Positions 16,073 to 25,756 of a stretch of 64,000 nucleotides of DNA are shown in pieces. The DNA is from Hyphomicrobiales bacterium (GTDB taxonomy: Bacteria; Pseudomonadota; Alphaproteobacteria; Rhizobiales; Xanthobacteraceae): assembly GCA_021732215.1 (NCBI GenBank), contig JAKFVL010000028.1:1-64000 (forward strand), in the 5' to 3' direction. The position numbers and the translations under genes were made by a program. The notes below the pieces were generated by a model that worked only from the letters and a program-made list of their open reading frames with translations, was not told the DNA's origin and searched no databases. Position 1 is the first letter of the stretch, and each line of letters starts with the position of its first letter.

Positions 16073-17392
16073 ATGATACCTGCATTTCTGACCGATCGCC
16101 GAAGCCTGCTGGCAGGCGCCAGTCTCGTTGCGGTCACAGCCGCGTTTCCAAGCCGCCGCGCGATGGCCGCAAGCGTCCCGCTCAGCCTGCGTGCGGCGCC
16201 CGGAACGATATCTGTGCGCGGCAAAGCAGCGACGCCGGTGTGGCAACTCATCGGCCCGTCCGCGTCGCGCATTCTTCGCTACCGGCGGGGCGATGAGTTG
16301 CAGGTCGCGTTCACCAATGACCTGCCCGTTCCTGCGGTCCTGAACTGGACCGGTATCGACGGCGCAGCCGCCGCCGAACCGCTGACCGGGCAACCGCCGC
16401 TGTCGCCGGGAGGCCGGGCGACCTTCTCGCTTCCGCTGCGTCAGGCCGGAACGTTCATGCTCGATATGCGCCTGCTCGGCGACGGCGCCGAACGTCTATC
16501 GACGCCGCTGGTGGTGGTCGTGGATGAAGAGCAGAAGCCCCACGCCGACAAGGACGAGGTGTTGCTGATCGAGGACTGGCGGCTGCGCGCCGACAACACC
16601 GCGCTTGCCCCCGGCGTCGATCCGAAAGACGCGACTGCGCTGTTTACGGTCAACGGCAACGCCACGCAGGACATCGCGCTTCGTCCGAACGAACGGCTGC
16701 GGCTGCGCATCGTCAACGGCTGCCAGCGCGCGGTGTTCGGTTTGAAGATCGAGAACCATGACGTGCGCGTCATCGCCGTCGACGGACAACCGGCCGAGCC
16801 GTTTCCCGCGCGCGACGGCCAGCTTGTCATCGCGCCCGGCGGCCGGATCGATGTCGTGATCGATGCGACCATGCCGTCGGGCTCGACGGCATCGGTGACG
16901 TTGTTCGGCGGAGGCCCGCCGGCCGTGATCGCAAAGCTGCTGACCAGCGGTGCGGCGATCCGCCCCTCGCCTCTGCCACTCGCCCAAGCCCTTCCCTCGA
17001 ATGGATTGCCGACCGAACTGCGGTTTCAGAACGCACTGCGCGCCGAGCTCGCGTTCGACGGCGCGGCTCAGGCCGGATGGACAACGCCCGCGGCGTTCAG
17101 CACGTCGTCAGCGCCGATCTTCAAGGTCAAGCGCGGCCGCGTCGTGATGCTGAACATCATCAACCGCGCGGCATCGCCGATCGTGATGCGGCTGCACGGC
17201 CATCACGCCCGCCTGCTCGACCGGCTTGACGATGGATGGAAGCCCTACTGGAACGATACGATCCTGCTCGACACCGGGCAGACGCAACGCATCGCGTTTC
17301 TTGCCGAGCATGTGGGCCAATGGCTGATCGAGGGCATGCAGCCGGGCTGGTCGTCGCCAAAACTCGTGCGATGGTTTGCGGTGGAAAGCTGA
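16073..17392 (+). CDS. Multicopper-oxidase-fold protein without copper ligands (FtsP/SufI-like)
   Basis: A 439-residue exported protein with a twin-arginine signal (TDRRSLLAGASLVAV, cleavage near RAMA). Three cupredoxin-like domains follow. The usual copper motifs are missing: where active enzymes have HWHG this has LNWTGIDG, and the C-terminal HCHxxxH is reduced to AEHVGQWLIEGM. Only scattered histidines such as LHGHH remain. FtsP (SufI) of E. coli is a known copper-less member of this fold that works in cell division, so a similar structural role is the best inference, but no division gene is adjacent. The start follows from the position of the Tat signal. It converges on nnr. Confidence 0.8.
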   Translation: MIPAFLTDRRSLLAGASLVAVTAAFPSRRAMAASVPLSLRAAPGTISVRGKAATPVWQLIGPSASRILRYRRGDELQVAFTNDLPVPAVLNWTGIDGAAAAEPLTGQPPLSPGGRATFSLPLRQAGTFMLDMRLLGDGAERLSTPLVVVVDEEQKPHADKDEVLLIEDWRLRADNTALAPGVDPKDATALFTVNGNATQDIALRPNERLRLRIVNGCQRAVFGLKIENHDVRVIAVDGQPAEPFPARDGQLVIAPGGRIDVVIDATMPSGSTASVTLFGGGPPAVIAKLLTSGAAIRPSPLPLAQALPSNGLPTELRFQNALRAELAFDGAAQAGWTTPAAFSTSSAPIFKVKRGRVVMLNIINRAASPIVMRLHGHHARLLDRLDDGWKPYWNDTILLDTGQTQRIAFLAEHVGQWLIEGMQPGWSSPKLVRWFAVES

Positions 17393-17395
17393 ACC

Positions 17396-18895
17396 TCAGA
17401 TATCGAACTCGGCATGGAGCCGCCGCAACACCACCGGCAACGCCTCGCTCAAATCTTCCGCAATCAATCCCGGTCCAAACTCCCGCGCGGCTTCGCCATG
17501 CAGCCACGCACCGATGCTGGCTGCCTCGAAAGCCGCAACGCCTTGCGCGAGCAGTCCGGCAATGAAGCCGGCCAGCACATCGCCGGAACCGGCGGTGGCG
17601 AGCCAGGGCGGCGCATTGGCCGAAATCGTGGCTCGCCCGTCGGGCGCCGCGATCACCGTGTCCGGCCCCTTGAGCAATACCACGGCGCCCGACTGACTTG
17701 CGGCTGTCCGGGTTTGCTCCAGCTTTGAAAAACTCGAATTTTGGGCAGTTACCGACTTGAATAGCCGTATAAATTCGCCCTCATGAGGTGTGAGTATAGC
17801 CCCCGATCTCATCTGAGACTTTAACTCTGAAAACAGCACCTCAGGCGCGTCGGAAAAACTGGTCAGCGCGTCCGCATCCAGCACCACGCTCCGCCCGGCG
17901 CGGATCGCTGCAAGAGCCATGGATCGCGTGCGTTCACCAACGCCGTTGCCCGGTCCAATCACACAGGTATTGATGCGGCGGTCGTCGAGCATCGCCGCCA
18001 AAGCATCTGCATCGTTGACCTGGCGCACCATGATGGCGGTGAGTGCGGCGGCATTGACGGAGAGTGCATCGCTCGGCGTCGCAACGGTCACGAGTCCCGC
18101 CCCTGCCCGCAACGCGCCGCGTGCGGCGAGCCGGGCCGCACCGGTGGATGCGATGCCACCGGACACGACGACGGCGTGACCGCGCGAATATTTGTGTCCG
18201 TCGATCGACGGCTGCGGAAATTCACCGCGCCAGACCGATGGCGTATTCTCGGAAGCCGCTGGTTTGATTTCGCCAAGAACGGAATCATCGATGCCGATAT
18301 CGGCAACATGGATGCGCCCGCAGTGAGCGCGGCCGGGCAGCAGCAGGTGCGCCGGCTTCTTGCGAAAGAACGTGACGGTTTCATCCGCGCGCACCGCGCA
18401 TCCCATGACCGCACCCGAGTCGCCGTTGATGCCGCTGGGAAGATCGACCGCGAGCACGGGCGCATTGCAGCCGTTGATCGCCTCGACGAGCGCACGCGCC
18501 TCGCCATCAAGCGCGCGATTGAGGCCTGCACCGAACAGCGCATCGATCACCAGATCGCATCCGCCGAACATCGCCCGATCGGACGGCGTGAGGGGCTTCC
18601 GCCACCCTGCTTCGGCCAGCGCTGCATCGCCACGTAGATCGGCGCGGTTACCGAACAGGACGACCTCGATGTCAAAGCCGCTTGCCGCCAGGTCGGTGGC
18701 AGCCACAAAGCCATCGCCACCGTTGTTGCCGGGGCCGGCGACGATGACGATCTTGCCGGTATTCTGGCGCACCATTCCGTGCGCGATCTGCGCCACCGCG
18801 CGTCCGGCGCTCTGCATCAACGCGAAGCCGCTGGTGCCTGCTGCGATGGCGAGTTGATCCGCACGCATCATCTCGACAACGCTCAGGACCTCCAT
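17396..18895 (-). CDS. nnr: Bifunctional NAD(P)H-hydrate epimerase / ADP-dependent dehydratase
   Basis: A 499-residue fusion that repairs hydrated NADH and NADPH. The N-terminal YjeF epimerase domain (about 1-215) contains VAGPGNNGGDGFVAA. The C-terminal ribokinase-like dehydratase domain (about 225-499) contains VVVSGGIASTGAARLAARG, ILTPHEGEFIRL and ATAGSGDVLAGFIAG, the nucleotide-binding signature. The start giving MEVLSVVEMMRADQ fits family members; an upstream codon would add 15 residues. It faces the MCO-fold gene with three bases between stop codons and diverges from glnB. Confidence 0.94.
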   Translation of the reverse strand: MEVLSVVEMMRADQLAIAAGTSGFALMQSAGRAVAQIAHGMVRQNTGKIVIVAGPGNNGGDGFVAATDLAASGFDIEVVLFGNRADLRGDAALAEAGWRKPLTPSDRAMFGGCDLVIDALFGAGLNRALDGEARALVEAINGCNAPVLAVDLPSGINGDSGAVMGCAVRADETVTFFRKKPAHLLLPGRAHCGRIHVADIGIDDSVLGEIKPAASENTPSVWRGEFPQPSIDGHKYSRGHAVVVSGGIASTGAARLAARGALRAGAGLVTVATPSDALSVNAAALTAIMVRQVNDADALAAMLDDRRINTCVIGPGNGVGERTRSMALAAIRAGRSVVLDADALTSFSDAPEVLFSELKSQMRSGAILTPHEGEFIRLFKSVTAQNSSFSKLEQTRTAASQSGAVVLLKGPDTVIAAPDGRATISANAPPWLATAGSGDVLAGFIAGLLAQGVAAFEAASIGAWLHGEAAREFGPGLIAEDLSEALPVVLRRLHAEFDI

Positions 18896-19321
18896 ACTGA
18901 GAACCTCTTCAGCAACTCGCCTGATCCGAAGGCATTTCAAAAGGGATGCGCCGCCCTTTCTGAAGCACTTGATTATATAGTAGGCATATCGATTAAAGTA
19001 TGAGCAGATACCTCTGTGCTGAGGTCGTCAACAGGGTTCCGAACCCGCTTTAACAAGCTGATAAAGTGTTGTTTTCTGCCTCATTAATAATCTGGCATGG
19101 ACCCTGCTTTTGGGGAAGTCTCGCCGCTGCGCCTCCTCAACGATGACGGGTGCAATCGAGCGTCATCCGGAAGCCGGCCGATTGCCGGTGGCCAGATGCG
19201 CGATGTAACTGCGGCGGCTAACGACGACATCTTCGACGCGCATGCTTGCCGAGGCAACGTATGCCCAAGATGACGGACATTTCGCGTTCGCGCGGTAACT
19301 GGAAGCGCCGGGAGAGTTTGA
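18896..19321. other. Divergent regulatory region between nnr and glnB
   Basis: About 425 bp with no gene. The notable content is a sigma-54-type promoter facing glnB (19093-19110). Upstream of it lies a weak dyad, AGCA and TGCT about ten bases apart near 19003-19020, which could be a poor NtrC site. Confidence 0.5.
19093..19110 (+). promoter_or_regulatory. Sigma-54 (RpoN) promoter of glnB
   Basis: TGGCATGGACCCTGCTTT shows the invariant GG and GC elements exactly ten bases apart (GG at 19094-19095, GC at 19106-19107), close to the consensus TGGCACN5TTGC. It lies about 210 bases before glnB, a nitrogen-regulated gene commonly driven by RpoN and NtrC. Confidence 0.75.
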
Positions 19322-19660
<339 letters not shown>

Positions 19661-19769
19661 CCGAATTCGAGAGCACGGCTTTTCGAGATTATCTACACGG
19701 CATTAGCCGTCTCATCACCAGACCGCAGTTCAACAGACCGCCATCAAGACCGCAGCTAAAGGGGTATCC

Positions 19770-21179
19770 ATGAAGACCGCTAAAGACGTCCTCAAATCGA
19801 TCAAGGACAACGACGTCAAGTACGTCGACTTCCGTTTCACCGATCCGCGCGGAAAGTGGCAGCATGTCACCTTCGACGTCACGATGATCGAGGAAGACAC
19901 GTTCGCCGAAGGCATCATGTTCGACGGCTCCTCGATCGCCGGCTGGAAGGCGATCAACGAATCCGACATGTGCCTGATGCCCGATCCGGTGACAGCGACG
20001 ATCGATCCGTTCTTTGCGGAAACCACGCTGGTGCTCACCTGCGATGTGCTCGAGCCGACCACCGGCGAGCCGTACAACCGCGATCCGCGCGGCATGGCCA
20101 AGAAGGCCGAAGCAATGGTCAAGTCGATGGGCGTCGGCGACACCGTGTTCGTCGGCCCCGAAGCCGAGTTCTTCGTATTCGACGACGTGCGTTTCTCTGC
20201 CAATCCGTACAACACCGGATTTAAGCTCGACTCGTCGGAACTGCCGACCAACTCGGACACCGAGTACGAGGGCGGCAACCTCGGTCACCGTATTGGCACC
20301 AAGAAGGGATATTTCCCGGTGCCGCCGCAGGACTCTATTCAGGACATGCGCTCCGAAATGCTCGGCGCCATGGCCAAGATGGGCGTCAAGGTCGAGAAGC
20401 ACCATCACGAAGTGGCGTCGGCCCAGCACGAGCTCGGCATGAAGTTCGACACGCTGACGCTGATGGCCGACCAGATGCAAATCTACAAGTACTGCATCCA
20501 TCAGGTCGCACATATCTACGGCAAGACCGCCACCTTCATGCCGAAGCCGGTCTATGGCGACAACGGCTCGGGCATGCACGTCCACCAGTCGATCTGGAAG
20601 GACGGCAAGCCGGTGTTCGCCGGCAACAAGTATGCCGACCTGTCGGAAACCTGCCTCCACTACATCGGCGGCATCATCAAGCACGCCAAGGCGATCAACG
20701 CCTTCACCAACCCGTCGACCAACTCCTACAAGCGTCTGGTCCCGGGCTATGAAGCGCCGGTGCTGCTCGCCTACTCGGCTCGCAACCGTTCGGCGTCGTG
20801 CCGCATTCCGTACACGACCAATCCGAAGGCCAAGCGCGTGGAAGTCCGCTTCCCCGATCCGATGGCCAATCCGTATCTCGGCTTCGCCGCGATGTTGATG
20901 GCGGGCCTCGACGGCATCAAAAACAAGATTGATCCGGGTCCGGCGATGGACAAGGATTTGTACGATCTGCCGAAGGAAGAGCTGAAGTCGATCCCGACCG
21001 TCTGCGGTTCGCTCCGCGAAGCGCTCGAGAACCTCGACAAGGATCGCGCGTTCCTCAAGAACGGCGGCGTGTTCGATGACGACTTCATCGATGCCTATAT
21101 CGAGCTGAAGATGACCGAAGTGGCGCGGTTCGAGATGACACCGCACCCGGTCGAGTTCGAGATGTACTACTCGCAGTAA
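19770..21179 (+). CDS. glnA: Glutamine synthetase, type I
   Basis: GlnA (469 residues), the dodecameric enzyme that makes glutamine from glutamate, ammonia and ATP. The N-terminal beta-grasp signature is [17 protein letters not shown]; the catalytic domain has [10 protein letters not shown], the ATP-binding [12 protein letters not shown] and [17 protein letters not shown]. The adenylylation tyrosine is in [11 protein letters not shown], so it should be regulated by GlnE. AAAGGGG precedes the ATG. A short hairpin, ACGGC-ATTA-GCCGT, lies in the glnB-glnA gap near 19698-19711. A strong terminator follows. Confidence 0.98.
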   Translation: MKTAKDVLKSIKDNDVKYVDFRFTDPRGKWQHVTFDVTMIEEDTFAEGIMFDGSSIAGWKAINESDMCLMPDPVTATIDPFFAETTLVLTCDVLEPTTGEPYNRDPRGMAKKAEAMVKSMGVGDTVFVGPEAEFFVFDDVRFSANPYNTGFKLDSSELPTNSDTEYEGGNLGHRIGTKKGYFPVPPQDSIQDMRSEMLGAMAKMGVKVEKHHHEVASAQHELGMKFDTLTLMADQMQIYKYCIHQVAHIYGKTATFMPKPVYGDNGSGMHVHQSIWKDGKPVFAGNKYADLSETCLHYIGGIIKHAKAINAFTNPSTNSYKRLVPGYEAPVLLAYSARNRSASCRIPYTTNPKAKRVEVRFPDPMANPYLGFAAMLMAGLDGIKNKIDPGPAMDKDLYDLPKEELKSIPTVCGSLREALENLDKDRAFLKNGGVFDDDFIDAYIELKMTEVARFEMTPHPVEFEMYYSQ

Positions 21180-21202
21180 AAACTGCGATCGAGATCCGAG
21201 GC

Positions 21203-21237
21203 AAAAGGCGCTCCGCACGGGGCGCCTTTTTGTTTTT
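21203..21237 (+). terminator. Rho-independent terminator of glnA
   Basis: AAAAGGCGC and GCGCCTTTT form a nine-base-pair stem followed by TTTGTTTTT, 23 bases after the glnA stop codon. The A-rich upstream side means it may also work weakly for the opposing gene. Confidence 0.92.
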
Positions 21238-21251
21238 GGGCAACGGCGGCG

Positions 21252-21956
21252 CTATCGCCGGAACAGACTGATCGGCTCAACGCCCTCCGGCAACACAAGG
21301 CCCGCGGACTTCACCGCCTGAGCAACCGAGGCTCCGGCACTGGTCCACGGCAATATCGCTTCGATGCTGCGTGTCACCGGCTCGCCGAACGCCCCTCCGA
21401 AATCGATCGGCCACCAGCCCGGCGGCAGCGTTGCGATCGTCAGGCTGTGCAATCGTGTTTGCGCACCGAAAGCCGCGCCGAACTCCTCGGGCTTCACGGC
21501 GCGCGCCGACGAAGGATCGGCAATATCGGCAAACGCAAGCAGGACCGGCATCAGTTCGTCAGCAACCGGCGCGGAGGCATCGAGGCTTTTCAACTCGCGA
21601 AACTGCACACGCTTGCTCGTCGCGGCGTTGATCGCACGCATGGCGATGTAATTCATGCCGTCGATGTCGAGCGGATTGCCGGCCTGTGCCATCAGCACGA
21701 CGAGAGTCTTGCGGTTGCCGAGATCGACGACGAGTGCGTCGCCCCTGGTCTGAGTACCCGCGCTGCCGGTGCCGCCATAACTGCGGTTGGGATGGACCGC
21801 AAACACTCCGGTCGCCGTTCTCAAGCCCTGCGCGGTCTCGACCTCGATTGTGAGCCGATATTTGTGGTCGGGCCGCTTCAGTCTGATCTGATCGCCGGCC
21901 AGCAGGGCGGTTGCGATGATGACAAGACCGATCCACCGCGTCCACCGCATCGTCAT
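21252..21956 (-). CDS. Membrane-anchored or exported protein of unknown function
   Basis: A 234-residue protein with an N-terminal hydrophobic helix (MTMRWTRWIGLVIIATALLA), either a signal peptide or an anchor. The rest is predicted extracytoplasmic, with a beta-rich stretch beginning YRLTIEVETAQGLRTATGVF and a tryptophan-containing LPPGWWPIDFGGAFGEP. No cysteine-based or catalytic motif is evident and I do not recognise the family. It converges on glnA and diverges from the AI-2E-family gene. The ATG at 21956 is chosen because the hydrophobic helix begins right after it. Confidence 0.7.
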   Translation of the reverse strand: MTMRWTRWIGLVIIATALLAGDQIRLKRPDHKYRLTIEVETAQGLRTATGVFAVHPNRSYGGTGSAGTQTRGDALVVDLGNRKTLVVLMAQAGNPLDIDGMNYIAMRAINAATSKRVQFRELKSLDASAPVADELMPVLLAFADIADPSSARAVKPEEFGAAFGAQTRLHSLTIATLPPGWWPIDFGGAFGEPVTRSIEAILPWTSAGASVAQAVKSAGLVLPEGVEPISLFRR

Positions 21957-22123
21957 TCTCGAATCTCTCACGCCCGTACAATCGTCATGACTGGCCGCCA
22001 TAATCGACGCAACCCCAAATTCGCAAGGCTATTGGCTTGCTTGCGGAAAGATTATTGGCGATGAATCAGACCGTTACTATCTTTCCGACAGTTCTTCCGG
22101 CCGTTGCATTGAAAGGTTCGCGT

Positions 22124-23242
22124 ATGGACGCCGCGCCCGATAAACGCCCCATCAAGCCCGACGAATTGGCGTGGGCGATCGCCAGAGGCGGCATCGGCGT
22201 CGTAACCTTCGCCGCCGCCCTCGCGCTGGCCTGGTATTCGGCGGCAACGCTGTTTCTGATTTTCTCCGGCGTTCTGCTCGGTGTCTTTTTGAACGCCGTT
22301 GCCAATCTGCTCGGCCGCGTGACCGGCGGGCCCTACCCGTTCCGGCTGACCACCGTCTGCCTCGTCCTTGCGGTGCTGTTCTCCGGCGTCCTGTTTCTCG
22401 GCGGTAGCACGATTGCACAGCAGGCGACGGCTCTGAGCCGCACAATCCGCGCCCAAATCGTCAACGTGAAGGATTTTCTGGAGCAGCGCGGCTTCGATAC
22501 CAGCTTCCTCGATCTCAGCAACGCCGCGAATCCGTCCACCGCCACACCGGACCCGCAGCATCCCCCCACGGCGCCGAAGCTGCCCGACGCCGGCGCGCTT
22601 GCGTCAGGCACCGGCGCGATCGTCAATCAGACGCTGAAGCTGATCCTCGGCACTGTCGGCGCCGTCGGCAACTTCTTCATTGTGCTGTTTCTCGGGCTGG
22701 CGTTTGCGTCGCAGCCGAGCGTCTACCGAAAGGGGCTGCTTGCAGTCGCGCCGGCGAAGCACCGGAAGAAAACCGCCGAAATCGTGGACCGGATCGGCGA
22801 GACGCTACAACGCTGGCTGGTGGCGCAGCTGATCGTCATGCTCGCCGTCTTTGTCGTGACCTGGATCGGTCTCGCCATCATCGGCATTCCCGCATCGTTT
22901 ATCCTTGGCATTCAGGCCGGATTGCTCGCATTCATTCCGACTGTCGGCGCATTACTCGGCGGATTGATCATCGTGCTGGCCAGTCTGGCATCGGGTTGGG
23001 TCGCCGCCGCAAGCGCGGCCGGTCTGTTCCTCGGCGTCCATGCCCTGGAAAGCTACATCCTCACGCCGATCCTGCAGCGCCACGCCATCGACATTCCGCC
23101 GGCGACCCTGTTCGCCATGCAGATTCTGCTCGGTGTGCTGTTCGGCGTCTGGGGACTGGCGCTGGCATTGCCGCTGATGGCTATCGTGAAAGTGACGGCT
23201 GGCGAACTTCGCAACGATACGCCCGTTCCGGCGAACGTCTAG
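22124..23242 (+). CDS. AI-2E family (PerM-type) membrane transporter
   Basis: A 372-residue integral membrane protein of the AI-2E exporter family. Two N-terminal segments (about 22-60) and a third (about 84-104) precede a soluble loop with a proline-rich stretch (about 140-170); five or so segments follow. Family features are visible in the C-terminal half, including LLAFIPTVGALLGGLI and a final GVLFGVWGLALALPLMA. The substrate is not predictable; members export autoinducer-2, ions or lipids. AAAGG upstream supports the start at 22124; an ATG at 22061 is also possible. The PhoX-like gene follows 14 bases later. Confidence 0.85.
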   Translation: MDAAPDKRPIKPDELAWAIARGGIGVVTFAAALALAWYSAATLFLIFSGVLLGVFLNAVANLLGRVTGGPYPFRLTTVCLVLAVLFSGVLFLGGSTIAQQATALSRTIRAQIVNVKDFLEQRGFDTSFLDLSNAANPSTATPDPQHPPTAPKLPDAGALASGTGAIVNQTLKLILGTVGAVGNFFIVLFLGLAFASQPSVYRKGLLAVAPAKHRKKTAEIVDRIGETLQRWLVAQLIVMLAVFVVTWIGLAIIGIPASFILGIQAGLLAFIPTVGALLGGLIIVLASLASGWVAAASAAGLFLGVHALESYILTPILQRHAIDIPPATLFAMQILLGVLFGVWGLALALPLMAIVKVTAGELRNDTPVPANV

Positions 23243-23256
23243 CAAGAGATCGTCAG

Positions 23257-25290
23257 ATGTCCGATACGTCCCGTTTAACCCCCGCCGACAACGCATCGCA
23301 TGCCGAACCCGACCGGCATGAACCCTTCGATTCCTGCGAGGACAATCCCAGCAACCCGAGCGCTAACGACACCATCGGCGACGTCATTGCCCGGCGCTTC
23401 GCAAGGCGGGATATTCTGAAAGGCGCTCTCGGCGTCACCGCCATCGCGGCGACCACCGGATCGCTCGCATTGCAGGCCGCAGAAAAAGCGAGCGCCGCAG
23501 AGGCCGTGTCGCGCTTTCCGTTCAAGGAGCTTGAAGCCAGGGTCGAGGCGGTTCACCGCGTTGCCGAGGGACATCAGGCCGACGTGCTGATCCGCTGGGG
23601 CGATGCTGTATTTGCCGATGCGCCGTCGTTCGATCCGCTGATGCAGACCGCGGCGGCGCAGCGGCGTCAGTTCGGCTACAACAACGATTTCCTCGGCTAC
23701 TTTCCGATACCAGGCGCCGCCGACCCCTCCGCGCACGGCGTGCTTTGCGTCAATCACGAGTACACCAACGAAGAACTGATGTTTCCGGGTATCGGCAAGC
23801 AGGACCGGAAATTCGACAAGATGACCCAGGCGCTTGCGGACATCGAGATGGCCGCGCATGGCGGATCGGTCGTCGAAGTCCGCAAGGAAGGCGGCAAGTG
23901 GCGAGTGATTTCAAATTCGAAGCTGGCGCGCCGGATCGACGCAACGACGCCGATGGATGTGACCGGCCCGGCGGCAGGCCATCCGCGTATGCTGACGGCA
24001 GCCGACCCTACTGGGCGCCGTGTTCTCGGCATGATCAACAATTGCGCCGGTGGCGTCACGCCATGGGGCACCTGGCTGACATGCGAAGAGAACATCAATT
24101 TCTATTTTTTCGGCAAGCTGGCGGACGACCACTCTGAGGCGCGTAACTACAAGCGCTACGGCATCCCCGGAAATATCCTGAACTGGGGCGAGTACTACGA
24201 TCGCTTCGACGTGACGAAAGAGCCGCGCGAAGCCAATCGCTTCGGCTGGGTGGTCGAGATCGATCCGTTCGACCCGGCATCAACTCCGAAAAAACGCACC
24301 GCCCTTGGACGCTTCAAGCATGAAGGCGCAGCCGGGATCGTCAACAAGGATGGGCGCTACGTCATTTACATGGGCGACGATCAGCGCTTCGATTACGTCT
24401 ATCGCTTTGTCACTCGCGACAAGGTGGACACGGCGAACGCCGCGGCCAACCGCGATATCCTCGACAACGGAACGCTCGCGGTCGCGCGTTACGACGCGGA
24501 CGGCTCGCTCGTCTGGATGCCGCTGGTGCAAGGTCAAGGACCGCTGACGGCCGAAAACGGTTTTGACAGCCAGGCCGACGTCGTGATCGAAGCGCGCCGC
24601 GCCGCCGATTTGCTCGGCGCAACCAAAATGGATCGGCCGGAAGATGTCGAAGCCAATCCGCTGACCAGCAAAGTCTATGTCATGCTTACCTTCAACGAGT
24701 TGCGCACCACCGCAGGCACCAGTCCGCGCACCGACGTGAATGCGGCGAACCCGCGCGTCAACAGCCGCTTCGGCCATATCATCGAAATGACGCCGCCGGA
24801 CGGCGACCACACTGCCGACAGGTTCACCTGGGAGATTCTCGTCAAGTGCGGCGATCCGGCGATTGCGGATGTCGGCGCGACCTTTTCGTCTGACACGACG
24901 CGCAACGGTTGGTTCGGCATGCCCGACAATCTGGCCATCGATCATCAGGGCCGGCTGTGGGTCGCGACCGACGGCAACTCTTCGGGCCGAACCGGACGGG
25001 CAGACGGCATCTGGGGCGTCGAAACCGAAGGCCCGGCGCGCGGAACGTCGAAACATCTTTTCCGCGTGCCGGTGGGCGCGGAATTGTGCGGGCCCTGTTT
25101 CACACCCGACGATCAGACGCTGTTCGTTGCGATTCAGCACCCAGGCGAAGCCGACGACGAAGACCCGAAAGCGCCACCCGCGACATTCGAAAATCCATCG
25201 ACGCGCTGGCCGGATTTCAAGGACGACATGCCGCCGCGGCCGTCGATCGTTGCGATCACCCGGATCGGCGGCGGCAAGGTCGGAACTTAA
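23257..25290 (+). CDS. PhoX family phosphatase (DUF839), Tat-exported
   Basis: A 677-residue protein of the PhoX/DUF839 family of calcium- and iron-dependent alkaline phosphatases. A twin-arginine signal lies about 50 residues in (ARRDILKGALGVTAIAATTG), so the N-terminal extension is long. Family motifs include CVNHEYTNEELMFPG, CAGGVTPWGTWLTCEENIN, GRFKHEGA and MPDNLAIDHQGRLWVATDGN. It should fold as a beta-propeller in the periplasm and release phosphate from organic esters. It starts 14 bases after the AI-2E-type gene and is probably co-transcribed with it. No phosphate-box promoter is evident. Confidence 0.9.
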   Translation: MSDTSRLTPADNASHAEPDRHEPFDSCEDNPSNPSANDTIGDVIARRFARRDILKGALGVTAIAATTGSLALQAAEKASAAEAVSRFPFKELEARVEAVHRVAEGHQADVLIRWGDAVFADAPSFDPLMQTAAAQRRQFGYNNDFLGYFPIPGAADPSAHGVLCVNHEYTNEELMFPGIGKQDRKFDKMTQALADIEMAAHGGSVVEVRKEGGKWRVISNSKLARRIDATTPMDVTGPAAGHPRMLTAADPTGRRVLGMINNCAGGVTPWGTWLTCEENINFYFFGKLADDHSEARNYKRYGIPGNILNWGEYYDRFDVTKEPREANRFGWVVEIDPFDPASTPKKRTALGRFKHEGAAGIVNKDGRYVIYMGDDQRFDYVYRFVTRDKVDTANAAANRDILDNGTLAVARYDADGSLVWMPLVQGQGPLTAENGFDSQADVVIEARRAADLLGATKMDRPEDVEANPLTSKVYVMLTFNELRTTAGTSPRTDVNAANPRVNSRFGHIIEMTPPDGDHTADRFTWEILVKCGDPAIADVGATFSSDTTRNGWFGMPDNLAIDHQGRLWVATDGNSSGRTGRADGIWGVETEGPARGTSKHLFRVPVGAELCGPCFTPDDQTLFVAIQHPGEADDEDPKAPPATFENPSTRWPDFKDDMPPRPSIVAITRIGGGKVGT

Positions 25291-25296
25291 GAGCCA

Positions 25297-25348
25297 ATCC
25301 GAAAAGGCCTGTCCCGGACTTGATCCAGAATAGCAGCGGTTTTCGGAT
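25297..25348. repeat. Inverted repeat with remnants of dispersed repeats
   Basis: ATCCGAAAA and TTTTCGGAT are perfect nine-base arms about 34 bases apart, between the convergent phoX-like and ABM genes. The centre (TCCCGGACTTGATCC) resembles half of the paired-hairpin repeat at 48414 and 54705. The right end (TTTTCGGATCAGATCATG) resembles the repeat at 60026. It looks like a decayed composite. Confidence 0.45.
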
Positions 25349-25361
25349 CAGATCATGTCAA

Positions 25362-25661
25362 TCAAGCCGAGGTGACGACGGTATTGGTGTGTTCGACTTC
25401 GGGCGGACTGGCAAAGAACGGTCCGACGAGACCGCGCCATTCGGCAAAATTCTCCGAGCCGCGAAAATCGACGGTGTGGTTTTCGAGCGTTTCCCATTTC
25501 ACTACCAGCCGATAGCGCTGCGGCTTCTCGATCGAGCGATGAAGCTCGAAACCGTGGAAGCCCTTGGCGCGGCCGAATGCAGCGCGCGCCTTGCCGACCG
25601 CCACTTCAAAGTCTTTCTCGGTGCCCGGCTTGACGTCGATCTGGGCGATTTCGGTAATCAT
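25362..25661 (-). CDS. Antibiotic biosynthesis monooxygenase (ABM) domain protein
   Basis: A 99-residue single-domain protein of the dimeric alpha/beta-barrel superfamily. The ABM pattern is visible: ITEIAQIDVKPGTEKDFE as first strand and helix, GFHGFELHRSIEKPQRY, then LVVKWETLENHTVDFRGS. Such small proteins include quinol or heme monooxygenases and many uncharacterised ones; nothing here points to a substrate. It converges on the phoX-like gene. Confidence 0.82.
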   Translation of the reverse strand: MITEIAQIDVKPGTEKDFEVAVGKARAAFGRAKGFHGFELHRSIEKPQRYRLVVKWETLENHTVDFRGSENFAEWRGLVGPFFASPPEVEHTNTVVTSA

Positions 25662-25756
25662 GGGTGGTCCATCCTTCGTTGTGCCGAAGGGCTGTAGCGC
25701 AAAACGTCATCTTGAAGAAGCAGGAATGCGCTGAAAAACAGCAAACTTGATCGCGA

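Noticed and set aside
19689-21218. A 509-codon open frame antisense to glnA
   Set aside because: glnA is certain and the antisense product has the composition of a mirrored high-GC gene.
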